NCBI RefSeq assembly: GCF_019649055.1
Contig: NW_026570225.1
Location: 1,426,001-1,490,000 of the forward strand
Length of the DNA: 64,000 nt
Direction of reading: 5' to 3'
From: Paramacrobiotus metropolitanus
Taxonomy: Eukaryota > Tardigrada > Eutardigrada > Parachela > Macrobiotidae
The position numbers and the translations under genes are program-made. Below the pieces are notes generated by a model. It was not told where the DNA came from and did no database searches. It saw only the letters and a list, made by a program, of their open reading frames with translations. Shown here in pieces: positions 25,578 to 37,122 of this stretch; the first letter of the stretch is position 1; every line of letters starts with the position of its first letter.

Positions 25578-28500
25578 TTATCGTCCGACAGTCTCTGTGA
25601 AAGCCAAACGAACTGCATCCGGAGACCACATTATGGCCGGCTCGATTTCATCAAATTCGAGTTGCCTCGACTTCCAGAACATCTAGAATAGGAAACGTAG
25701 AAGACAGCCATGTTGCGCTTTGCAATGCATAGGCTTACTGGCTGTGTAAGTAATCAGTAACAAAACTTACGTAGATTTCTATTAAAACTGCCAAAACCTT
25801 CATTCCGGATATTGTTCCACTGACACGGAAGGCCAAAGCGTTGTTGTCGTGGTCTAAGCACGCGCCGCTATCTGAGCAACCCTGCGCTGACCACAACAGA
25901 CAACTGGAATCGATAATGCCGCCGAATACCAGCGGACTTGGAAACAGCGCTACGAAAGTAGTATTCACCTTGGTTATTAAATAAATTTTCTCAGTTTGTA
26001 TAGCGACATATTTCTTACCAAGTGCAGCAACGCAAGTTGCCATAAAAATATGAGCCATTAACATCAAATCGGTAGGAACCGTTCTGTAATTATTCCAAGG
26101 TTTGGTAAAGCGATGACCTTTATGGAACATATTCATGTAGAATAAGCTTGGTGCCACGTAATCACATACGTGATTGTGCATGTATATTTATATCAGCCAG
26201 CAATAGAGATATACGTACGTCTGCAAGCCTTACCGATATATTAACATCACAGATCCAACAGTTGGTACAGAACAACTGAACAATATCAGGAACAATAAAA
26301 ACACGAACGGCCACAGTTTGTTGCATAATATGCGACAGAATCCTTTTGGAAGGCGTTCCAAAGTTGTGCCTGCTGCACAGTGGCAAGATACTGCTTCTGC
26401 ATGACTCTGTGGATGAAAACAGAACGACCATAAAGCAGAAACAAGAATTTTGCTGGCGTATCATTACGGCTTTAGAACCCCATGCCAAATTATTATGCGC
26501 TTATGTACTTACGCTATTCGTTGCCGGCGCTGGTCCACATCCAGCACGACAGGCCGAATAGTAATTGAGACCGGATGTCACATCACAAACTGGGCTAAAG
26601 ACTGGATCATCGCAACTGCACTGGGAATTACATGGTTGGTTAATATCGATGACTCTGAAATTACATTGCTAACTTTATTGTTTGAGCGGTTCAGTGGAAT
26701 CTCGTCTGCGACTGCTGCAATTTCGAGAAAAAATTATTACAGAAATGAGGTTCGCATAGTAAAATAGATTTTAAGATTTTTCAGTTTACGCAGACATATT
26801 TTACAAAAGCGAATGCCACCAGTTTCTTACCCGTCGCTAGTTCGCATTCCGGCCATTTGGCGCGAATCACAGCGGAAAGCAATTAGGACCAAGAATCCCA
26901 CAAAGAATAATAAGGAAGTCAGCATAGTGATCAGCGTTGAATGCTTTGGTTTGAAATCACAGTAGCGATAAAGAAAACATCCCACAATGATACCGCAACC
27001 GGTGGGCAGTAAAACGGCGATTGCTGTATGTGATGCAATGAACAACTCAGTTAGCAGGTGCAATATTAAACGCGCTTTGTTGACAGCCAGGTTGCACAAA
27101 AATACAGAAATTGGTCAAGCGTGGTGACCAATCAAACATCTCTACAAGTTAGCTTACCTGTGGCAATGTTTGCTACATTTGGCTGAGCATAAAACTGGGC
27201 TTCCAGGTATTTTGGTAGAAATACATAAAAGCCTGCAATATTCATAACGACAACACGCATGTATCCGTTATGTTATACAACGTCAAAAACTATCTGGAAA
27301 TAAGTCACTGACTTATTACTTACCGGAAAGAACAAATACGTTGATGACCACAGTAGCCACGCGGGTCATGAACATTTGATTAAAGACTAATTTCTTGACA
27401 TCTTCTTTGACCACTACAAAAGGCATTACAACTGAAAAGGTCAAAGAAATGTAATAAGTAAGTGAGAGCATGAAGTTGCTTGGATCTGCTTGAGCCACAC
27501 GTACAAGTACAGATACAAGTACACTCCACCCAGAACCACACCGTCACGCCAGCCGGTTGCAAATTTAAACAAAAATTAACTGCATGCGTAAGTACTCATA
27601 GAACGCAATACATACATACTCGTATTTGTATTTTGTATACGCAATAGTCGTTCTAATGCGGCTTACTTCGCAAGGATAATGGCTTCCGGTATCCGACAGG
27701 ATTGGCTGACAGGTTGTGGACAGCGACACAGCCCTTTGGCGGCTTCGACTCAGGGTCCACAATTGTGAACTCGGGTGGAAAAAGCTGCGACACAATAATA
27801 TAATTATGACATTTAGCATATTCAAATGCCCATCATACGAAAAAGAGTGTTTTGCAGAAGCATAACAGTATAAAGATGGTACAATTATGTCAAATTACGC
27901 GCACATTCGTATTAGGTTTAAACGTTGCGTAATTTCGGGAAAAGCAAACAAAATTCAAACTAGTTGAAACCAATTGCAAGCACAAAATAATGGCAGCGGC
28001 ACGAAATGCCCAATGCCTTATTGTTAGAAGTAAAAACGTCTATTATACATTACAACCTTACCAACATAGGAAATGCAGCTCCGATGTTGAGCAACGCAAT
28101 AACTAGAATTCCAGTGGTCACATGCCACGCTCGGATATTTAGCCAGCGCGGATCTTGATCCCCGAAGTTGATTACACCTACACGAATACAAAGTATAATG
28201 TATAATACAAAGTAAAATTGCATACGACTCGGGAACTACAAAGTTACAATCGATGCTTTGTACGTATGATGATCGAATGCGTTACTCGTCGCATCCTAAC
28301 AGTCTTGGTAGCTGAGAATACAACGGTGTTCCGTGATTGTGCGAAGTACAAGTACCTGCAGGTGAACTGGCGATGGTGGCCGTGCAAAGCGTTCCCAGCA
28401 AAAATCCCAGCACTGGTCCTAAGACTCTCCCGACAAAGTGCACACCCAAATACAATGATGAATCCTTCCTGACAAAATGATCCTGAATCATCGCCACACC

Positions 28501-31124
28501 GTACATTATTGGTATGGCGCTCGCACAACCCGATACAAAATGCGCAATGGCAAAAATCGTCATGCCGGCAACGCGCCATCCTGTGCGTTGTTCGAACACC
28601 AGACATTTGGCAGATATACTGGAAACCGTACTGGCATTGGCCGGTGTCGGCGGATGATGGCACACTTCATTGGCGGTTAAATCCTTCCAGGAAGAATCCG
28701 GCGCAAAAAGGTCAGGGATGAGGATGAAGATGTAGGATAAAGTCAAGGCTAAACTGCTAATGGCAATCCACCGGGGGCGGTGCGCCAGTTCACCGCAAAA
28801 CGATAAGCCTAGCAGGCAGACAATCTTGCCGATCTCGCCCAGGGCGGTTATTAAACCGATTTCCGCGCTTGACAACTGCAATACCCAAGCGAAAATTTAC
28901 TGGAAAAATTTATGTGTACTTAAATTTTTGTTTATAATTTTCATAAACTGGATGCAGCAAAGTTGCCGATCGCGTTGTAAGCTGTCACTTTAACGGATGA
29001 GGGTGTACGGAATTGCTGTTAATGATTTTGCTGTCGAGGGATGCGGCTTTAATTTCCGGTACTCGAGCTTAAACTGGACTGCACCGGAAATGCTTGTGCG
29101 TGCCGTATGACATTGTACTTCATTCTTGTTATGCGTAAATATATATGTGCATATTAATGCGATTATTATCAAAAAACGGTCCGCTCCACTAATCCACGCA
29201 TCATTAGGTGTTCCGGGCAACAATGGACGATGAGAACAAGCAATTACAGCAGATTGACACGGTCCGTAGACAATATTTACATTCACAAGGAGAATGTTGG
29301 CCAACGTTCAGCTCGAAGGCACAGACTACAATACCAGTTATGTGTTCAACTAAAACGACTGCTCTTTGCCATTTACCTCGTATTGTTTCTCAATCGACGT
29401 GATAATACTGATCCAAAATGCATAAAACATTCCTGAAAAAGTCCATGATTAGAACACTTACGTAAATTATTAAATTATTATAATACATTACTGTAAAGAA
29501 GCTTCTAATTGTTGCTGCAACAGTACATGAATCTGCAAAGACCAGATTCCGATTAGTGTTAACAATTAAACAAAATCAATGAAAATTTATGGAATTTTGT
29601 ATGTGTCCATCTGTAGTTATATGAATGTGCCTAGCTATATACGTAGTTTTATATTTTACTTTGTATTGTATGTACGTGTCTGGTTGTATATTAGCCAGAC
29701 TGTTATAAATTATAAAGAACTGTTATATGTAGTTTCAGTTGCTAACTTGAAATAATGATCGGCCATTATTTTTGGAATTCTTTTTTAATTTGGTATTGTG
29801 ACGAAAGACAGGTGGTCTACCCGGCCGTATATCGTAAAATTAGATTAAATTTACGGTATAAACTCACGCTGTAAATAGTGAATATGGCTTTCATACTGCA
29901 GTATTCACATGACATGAGTATACTTTGGAACAAAAATTTAATTGCCAAAAATGCATTCAATTTAGTTCGGAGGACGTAATAAACTCAAAGACTTGTTTGC
30001 TTCACTTTCACTGTTACAAGAAAAAAATGAAATTACAGCGTTGATTGTCTGTTCAGCGGACTAATCGCAGCACAACCATGGCAAGTAAATAAGTGATGTT
30101 GTTAAATTCAGTAACGTAAGTACAGCTAAATTAAAGTACTATTCATCAATTGGTATGTCAAACAGTGATAACAATATAAATTAGTTGATAATGCCTTTGA
30201 TAATTTATTAATATCGGAACTTCAGTGATAGAGGTGAACGACAAAATCAGAACTTACATGTGTTTAATGCAAAGTATGTAAGCTAGAATAGACTATAGAT
30301 ATAAACATGGGGATACTGAGAGTAAATACTAGCCATGTAATATGTAGTATGCAAATACTCCTATGGATAACAGTGTGCAGTCACAAAGCATGACTTACTG
30401 TAATGATAAACTCGTGAAAGGGACGTAGCCGGTAGCAGTGTACTTCGTACTTCTTACTTACTTTAATTAATACTTAATTTCTTACTTCTTACAGTGTAAT
30501 CTTAAGCTGACAGTATCACGTTTTACAGCAGCAGCCGTTTTTGATTTAAAATGGACAGTTAAGTAATCACCCTTACACTGTTAATTAAACAAAAACAATT
30601 ATTAATTAGCAATGTGCTATTTTTTGGAAATTTTTGGTATTGGCTGCGAATTTATTACAGGATTCTGTAATAAATTCTCAGGATCTGTAACGCTGAAGTT
30701 TAAACATGGGGAATTCATATTATTCTCAAGGAAATTTAGCAATATGTATATAAATGTGCTGCTTACGATTAAATGAGTCAGTCAAATCATGTTGTTACAG
30801 TTCTGAAGACGTTAGCGAAAAGTCCACATGTACTAGCTTACCTTGAAAACAACATAATACCGTCAAAACAATAATGAAAGTGCTGAGCGTCGCATAACGA
30901 CTCAGGGAGGGAAAGTGCAAACACAGTAATCCACACTGGTGCGCTTCGACATCTTGGTTATGGCGATGTGCACCCAAATAATACGTGGTCTCCTGCTCCG
31001 GAAGTACCCGCTCGTTCACCGGCGGAATGGCTTTGCCTTTCGTCATGGCAAACACCACCTGCTCCTCTTCCTCCTCTTCCCCCTCGGAATCTGGATCATG
31101 CCGGTAAGGATGCTGATCAGCCAT
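25578..31124 (-). CDS. SLCO (Oatp): Organic anion transporting polypeptide (SLCO/OATP family)
   Basis: Thirteen exons on the minus strand: 31124-30842, 29432-29377, 28875-28356, 28177-28062, 27784-27667, 27485-27324, 27232-27158, 27023-26831, 26654-26513, 26406-26234, 26083-26019, 25949-25771, 25682-25578. They total 2187 nt and 728 residues, typical for the family. An acidic N-tail leads into helix 1, which is completed by a 56-nt exon giving MFYAFWISIITSIEKQYE, then SSAEIGLITALGEIGK. The third exon carries helices 2-5. The Kazal-like extracellular loop lies in exons 9-10 (PCNSQCSCDDPVFSPVCD, SACRAGCGP, CHCAAGT). The last conserved blocks are VFGGIIDSSCLLW and ALAFRVSG. OATPs carry bulky organic anions across the plasma membrane. 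Intron 1 (29433-30841) is long and holds nothing I recognise. Segment 25950-26018 may be a 69-nt intron or coding. Confidence 0.92.
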
Positions 31125-31923
31125 AATGTTATTCCACTTTCATATGCAATATTAATACACCACACCACGGTAGCCGTACATAATATACAGTCCGCCACGA
31201 ACCAAACAACACAATCATGAAAATTCCAATTTTTCAAGTCAGCCCATTGACTCCGCGCCAGCGCGATGCAATACTTATGCGGCCTGAACACATTTGGGGC
31301 GTTATCAGCTTAGATAAGGCGAATTACACCCGACTGGAATTTCGTTTCTCATGATCATGTAGGCCATAATTGTATACTCCGTCATAACACCGTGCAACAC
31401 AACACAGGTCGGCTTTAATCATAACGCGTAGTGTTATTAGCTTTCTCCGCTGTGTACACAATAATTGTGAAATATTCCAATGTGTCAGTGAAAAATGCCG
31501 GGTAGCATTATAATACGATTTGGTGGGCAAAATGCAGTACATACACACAGCATAGTCATATGTGGAGGAACACTCAAACGATCTTATGTTCGCTGATTTT
31601 TCTGAACCATATTGCATACACCGAATACAGAGACATATGAAACATCTGAATAATAATATAACGAGATTTTGACTGCGAGCTTACTCATGCACACGTTTAT
31701 GGCTAAGGTAGGCAGATTCGTCATATAGGCGAGCTGGGAGAAACGTTACAATACGCAGGTGTGCGTTGCGCACATCGCGCACCGGAAACCGGTATAACGA
31801 TATGCGTTATAATAGAATAGGTGTAGAGACACTCTTTATGGATGATTTATGATGAGTCAGTTATGCACAGGTACAGGTACTGGATTTTTGGTAAACAGAG
31901 TGGAGCATCGCGCTGCCGTTTGA
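31125..31923. other. Spacer between the OATP and PRDM14 genes
   Basis: It holds the OATP promoter side and the PRDM14 3' UTR. Neither strand shows an exon chain. Confidence 0.4.
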
Positions 31924-34900
31924 CTAGACATCAATGAACACTTCGGGATCCTCGTGTGCGTGTACCGCGGAGGAATGGGTACGTCGCACGTGGCTATCGT
32001 GGGCGGCATGCGATGCGAAGGATTTCCCGCAAAATTTACACTATAAAAATTCATGAAATTAGAGTTTGGTAAATTAAATCTGAGTAGGACCCTAATTAAG
32101 CTAATTAGTTGTCATCTGGCATCAGATAATACGGAATTTAAAAATATTAACGTAAAACGTTGAGTTCGTTACAATCGGATTAAATCTTTTCAGATTGTAA
32201 ACTCCGAATTGCAGGAGCGGTACTAGTCCTGCAACTCTTTCACTAACCCTTTACACAAGAAGTAAAGTTTAAACGCTGGTCGCACCCTAAACTTTTGCGT
32301 TTTTATGTCTTTGGTAGCATCGCCAATTTATGATAATCACGAAATCTAAATTATTTACGCGCAATACCGCGTTCTTTAAAAAATTTATTGCTTTGGTTTA
32401 ATTCTGTACCGCAGTACAAAACATTTAATATCTGGTCATGCACATTATTCTATTGCTTCCGCTTTCCTGAGAAAAATTTACACTTTGGTCTCTTAATACG
32501 CATAATGTAACGTTATAAGGCTCAACCAGGTGTCTTTTTGAACGCACTGGTTCTCGAAAGTTAAACGGTTTTTGTTGACCATGGTTTCAAATGCATAATG
32601 CATATTGTATCGAGTGTTTGAATTGAAACACTACTTGTACTATAGCCAGTTTTGCAGTACAACTCTAGTGCATGCACGTTAACAGTTTGGCGTCTTTAAA
32701 CGTTAAAGAGAAAAAACGATTTTTAAAACTCAGGTATGATACTACAATTTTTTCCTGCAAAATTTGACAAAGGAAGAGTAAGACACAGCGCCCAAGGCAG
32801 ATAAATAGGCGTTCAAGCAGTCATTCGCGTTTTGCAGAGTAAATCCTTCATAAATAGAATTACAATCTTCGTGCCAAACTGCCAGTTATGGCGAACATTT
32901 TTAATTGCAAAGACAAACCAGCTCATGTTTTTGCAGACTCCTTACCTTGAAGGGCTTTTCTCCGGAATGCTGCCTAATATGCGTTCGCAAAATGGATGAT
33001 GCGGTGAAGGTTTTTGCACAGTGGACACAACGATACGGTCTGACGCCGGTGTGAACGCGACTATAAAAATCAAAGCGAAAAAATTGATCAGAGAAACAAA
33101 ATGAGTGTTAATCGGTTGGAAAAGCTCATCTCGTCCATCAGAGCTGATCAGATCATTGTCATCTCGTTAATCTAAACCGGCCGTGTAACTTTTGTACATA
33201 GTAGCCACATTTACAGCCATAAATCATGAAAATGATCCGGCACACTTGAAAAAGATCAACGAGGAGTCAGGTTACACGAGCGGAAAATCGGCTTAAACAC
33301 ATTTTGCAAAAAAAAGCATCCGAAGAGCGAAACCGGCTTTTCCAACTGACCACTGCGTACAAATGAACCCTTACTTACATGTGCTTATTTAAACTTGATG
33401 ACTGGCTAAATGCCTTGCCACATGCAGCGCAGACGTGCGGCTTGTACTGCAACGCAATAAAACATTTATTACAATAAATTTGTGATCATAACTGCAGAAA
33501 AAAAGTATTCTCGGTAAATATCTGTTTTTATTATTTTACATGCGATATATTAACAAAACACATTGCGCGGTTATGAAATCAACATTTTTTATAATCACTG
33601 AGCACAACAGAATGACTGTAGTTGTAATATAAACTGCTGTAAGTTGAACTGGTTTTATTACGCCTATATCTGCCTAATTTTTTCTGCTTTCAGACAAAAA
33701 ATTCCTTTCACCCACCTTTTCGTGCACGTGGAGAATATGGATGCGCAATCGGTCCCGTTTTTCAAACGACCTGATAACATTGCAGCCTTAATGTAATACT
33801 CTTACTAGTAGTACTTTTCTCTAGAAATATTGCATAATTTATTACTGGAACGCACAGTATCATAGCTATTTTTATATGTGAAATCATTTCTTTCACCTTT
33901 CGCAAATTGGACATGGATAGCCGCGGTTGCCCAGGTCCACACATCGTGTGAACTTCAAGTGCTTGTCCAGGTAATACTTGTAGGTAAACATTTTTCCACA
34001 CCTTTCGCATGAGAAGCCTTGGCCTTCTCCAGCTGTAAAGAATGGATCCGAGTTATTTACAGTTACATAGCCAATGACCATGATGCCGCTCACGTATCTT
34101 TAATTTAATGCCCTTTCAGGATAATGAATTCGTGTTTCTTCATAGCTTTATTTGTAAAAAATATATGACACACAACAATGCCGCACAATGGCATTGCCAT
34201 TGTGCGGCATTACTCAGAATCTTCACTGGCATCTGTCCGTGTAATTTGGCGCAGCGTTCAGAACAATATAAAGTGATGTTCTTGGCAGACCTGCATTTAC
34301 CTTCTTCTTGATGCTTTTGTTGGCTATCCGGTGGCTTATCGCTTTTGAGGGATGTCGGTATGCCGTGGTAGCGATCGTAATCGGTCCCGTACCAGACCAA
34401 CAACTCCGTTCCGGCATCAATATCCCGCGTGGTTTGGTAATAGATCTCTCCGTCGTGCTGCACCACTTCCATGTTTTGTTCACCGGGATGCCGGGCACAC
34501 TGCACCAGACTCATCCAACTGGCCACACCGTTTTGCGTTTTCCCGTCCAGATAATGACTAAGTTTCCCGTCATCAAACACCTACAGAGTAGTTGCATATC
34601 TTGCATGTACAAACTGTGCAAAGAAATGTCTAAGTGCAATGGTCATTCAGCAGAAAAAAGGTTGTATGCAGTCCTTCGCCGTTATTGAATTAATATAATT
34701 CTTTTACTATTACTCATAAACATTTTCAGACGCAATTTTGCAATATTTTCATTAAGATTTATGTGCACATGAGTATTGCATATGCTTACTGGACAAACCT
34801 ATGCATTAATTCTTATAAGACTAAGTATCTTGACGAACGAATGCTAATCAACGGTATAAGCTGTTCTCCGGGTGAACTTTCATATGCAATCCGGAATGTA

Positions 34901-37122
34901 AAATGAGTTCAACTGCACACATACTTCCCACATGCCCAAACAGTCATCGTTGGATTTAATTTCGCTGGTCTGTACAATTTTCCCCCGAAAAGGCCCAAAT
35001 CGGATGCCTTTAGACAGGGCACCCTTGGCGAATACTCCAAATTGCGGAACGCCGAGAATATCAGCTCGATGCACGGACAGACCTGTATTGTACAATTAAG
35101 GAACATGTGTACATACAGAACACCGTGAGAAGCTTAAATTTAAAATAGTTAGTGCAAATCGCGGACTGTTGGGTTTGAGCTGTAACTACAAATACGTATA
35201 CAACCTACTACCATACTAAATATAGTATCTGCAATAAACCGGTCGCGGAATACTTTTATGTTTACCGAATCCTGATATGTACCTGATGGAAGATCAGCAG
35301 GCTCATATTCAGGCTGTCGTATTCTGCAGATCGCTTCTTGGGACCTTGAATGGGAAGTGCCCAGCATGGAAAAGGCTGCAATTGCAACAGAGAGATCAGT
35401 CATCTGGCGAAAAATTCAAATCCTTTTCGGAATCCGCTTTCTAATTAAAGATGAAGTTTTACGTATGAAATGTTGCTGAAGTCATTACATATTCTTTATG
35501 TTAAAGGTTAGAATCTAAATCAATGCTTTATTGCAGCTGTATGTTTCTCCCTGCGCCGGGTCACTCACGTGCGGCATTCTCACAACTTTCTGTTTCAAGA
35601 GCATATCGATACAACTGCACTTATACAGTAAATTACACGGAAGCATCATATTATGATACTTGCGACCTTTTATACGAGTATAAAAATTACTTGTGCTTTC
35701 TACGATGCAAACAAAAATTTTAATACTTGAGATAAATCGCGAGTCTGTGAGATATGTCACATATTCTACCCAACTTTAATCAAAAGTTCCTCTGCCACCA
35801 GCGCAAAAATAGTACTGTACTAATAATCAGCTTAATTAATAAACAGTAGAAATCAGTCAATATGCTGCTATTTCTGCAGCTTTATAATGCAGTAGTGCCG
35901 TATATGTACGTATTCGAGCCGCATCTGGGCACAGTGACCTTACCGAGGGACGACCAAAGCTAACCAACATAGTCAGTACTAGTTAAGTAGGTTGTTTTCT
36001 TAGCCACACAAGCAGTGCACACTTATTTACTTATCTATTAAAGAACAAGTATGCTAAATAAGAATGCCGAAAGTAACGAAGCGGACAGATTGACAATCTG
36101 TTAGACACTTACTTCCATTGATCCAACTGTTTAAACAACTAATTATCCTCCAAGTAAAACAAAGAGCCTATAATGTTTACTGACACCTGTTTCTAAACGC
36201 ACTCCAATTTGGCAACGTTATTTCTACTTTAGTGTGTGCGATATAAACCGCAAAGACTCATGATTATTCTGCAATTAATAACTGTAAAGCTGTAAACATC
36301 TGCGATCGCTGCAGACATCTCGCTAGTTGCGGTTTCCTGAATGTTCATTTTGCTTTTCAATTAAAAATTTAAATTAAATTTGGATCATACCATACGTTGA
36401 TATAAAAAGTATATATAAAACATATACAAAACGTATGTAATAAATGATTTGTTATTTCATACAACTGAACGAAACTAGCGTTTGGAAGAAGTCTAGTATA
36501 AAAAGTACACTACCGGGTAGACAAAATAATTCTAAAAATTTTTATTTTATAGAATTTCTAAAACGGTGATGTGGATTTTTCAAGCGCAAACTCAAACACA
36601 CGCCTATACACAGTAACAGAGTGTAGCAGAACTACCAATGGTGGGTATTTAATATTGAGTTTTCGTGTAAAAAGGGTTTGCGTGAGCTTCAACTCGTAAA
36701 AGGTCTTAACAGTGCATTCTCAAAGCCTTACGCGACAAAGTCGATAATCCCATTTGCAGCGCCGATATGGCGATGCCTTTCGTTGGATCATCGGTGCGGC
36801 GCATGTGTCCATATAGAACACTGTTGATGTCGGCAATGGAAAACAAGGAAGTCGGAAAAGGAAAAGTCCATGGTGTGGGCAGTGCAGCTGTCCAGTACTG
36901 TGGCAATCCAGGAAATCCGATCGGTGACGACCAAACAGATTTAGAGAGAATAGCAGCCGGTGTCAATTGACTGTGCGCAACCTGAGCTGCTCCGTAATCC
37001 AGGAAGGGCAATTGTCTGGAAATTGCTTAGTATTACGATACTGTAATCGGTATATTATCAAGTAAACAGTTCCATGTCAAAATCGGACTACTAGCTTACC
37101 TGGTTATTGTTGCCAAATTCAT
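31924..37122 (-). CDS. PRDM14: PR-domain zinc finger protein 14
   Basis: Ten exons on the minus strand (37122-37100, 37015-36732, 35375-35283, 35082-34925, 34580-34301, 34032-33897, 33770-33716, 33446-33379, 33060-32946, 32040-31924) encode 442 residues with all phases agreeing. The N-terminus has the INSVLYG motif also found in vertebrate PRDM14. The PR/SET domain covers about 135-265 ([20 protein letters not shown], then [29 protein letters not shown] and ELLVWYG). Five zinc fingers follow: a C2HC finger (CERCGKMF...DKHLKFTRC) and four C2H2 fingers with [47 protein letters not shown] and [15 protein letters not shown]. These blocks are nearly identical to vertebrate PRDM14. A sixth finger present in the human protein is absent; the chain ends in an acidic [17 protein letters not shown]14 is a sequence-specific repressor of germ-cell and neuronal fate decisions. 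Introns at 35376-36731 and 32041-32945 contain nothing recognised. Confidence 0.95.
34177..34211. repeat. Perfect 35-bp palindrome in a PRDM14 intron
   Basis: Arms aatgccgcacaatggca and tgccattgtgcggcatt (17 bp each, no mismatch) flank a single T. It lies in the intron between PR-domain exon 34580-34301 and the first zinc-finger exon, 90 bases downstream of the PR exon's donor. It would form a stable hairpin in the pre-mRNA. It may be the relic of a small foldback element or a regulatory hairpin. Confidence 0.8.
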
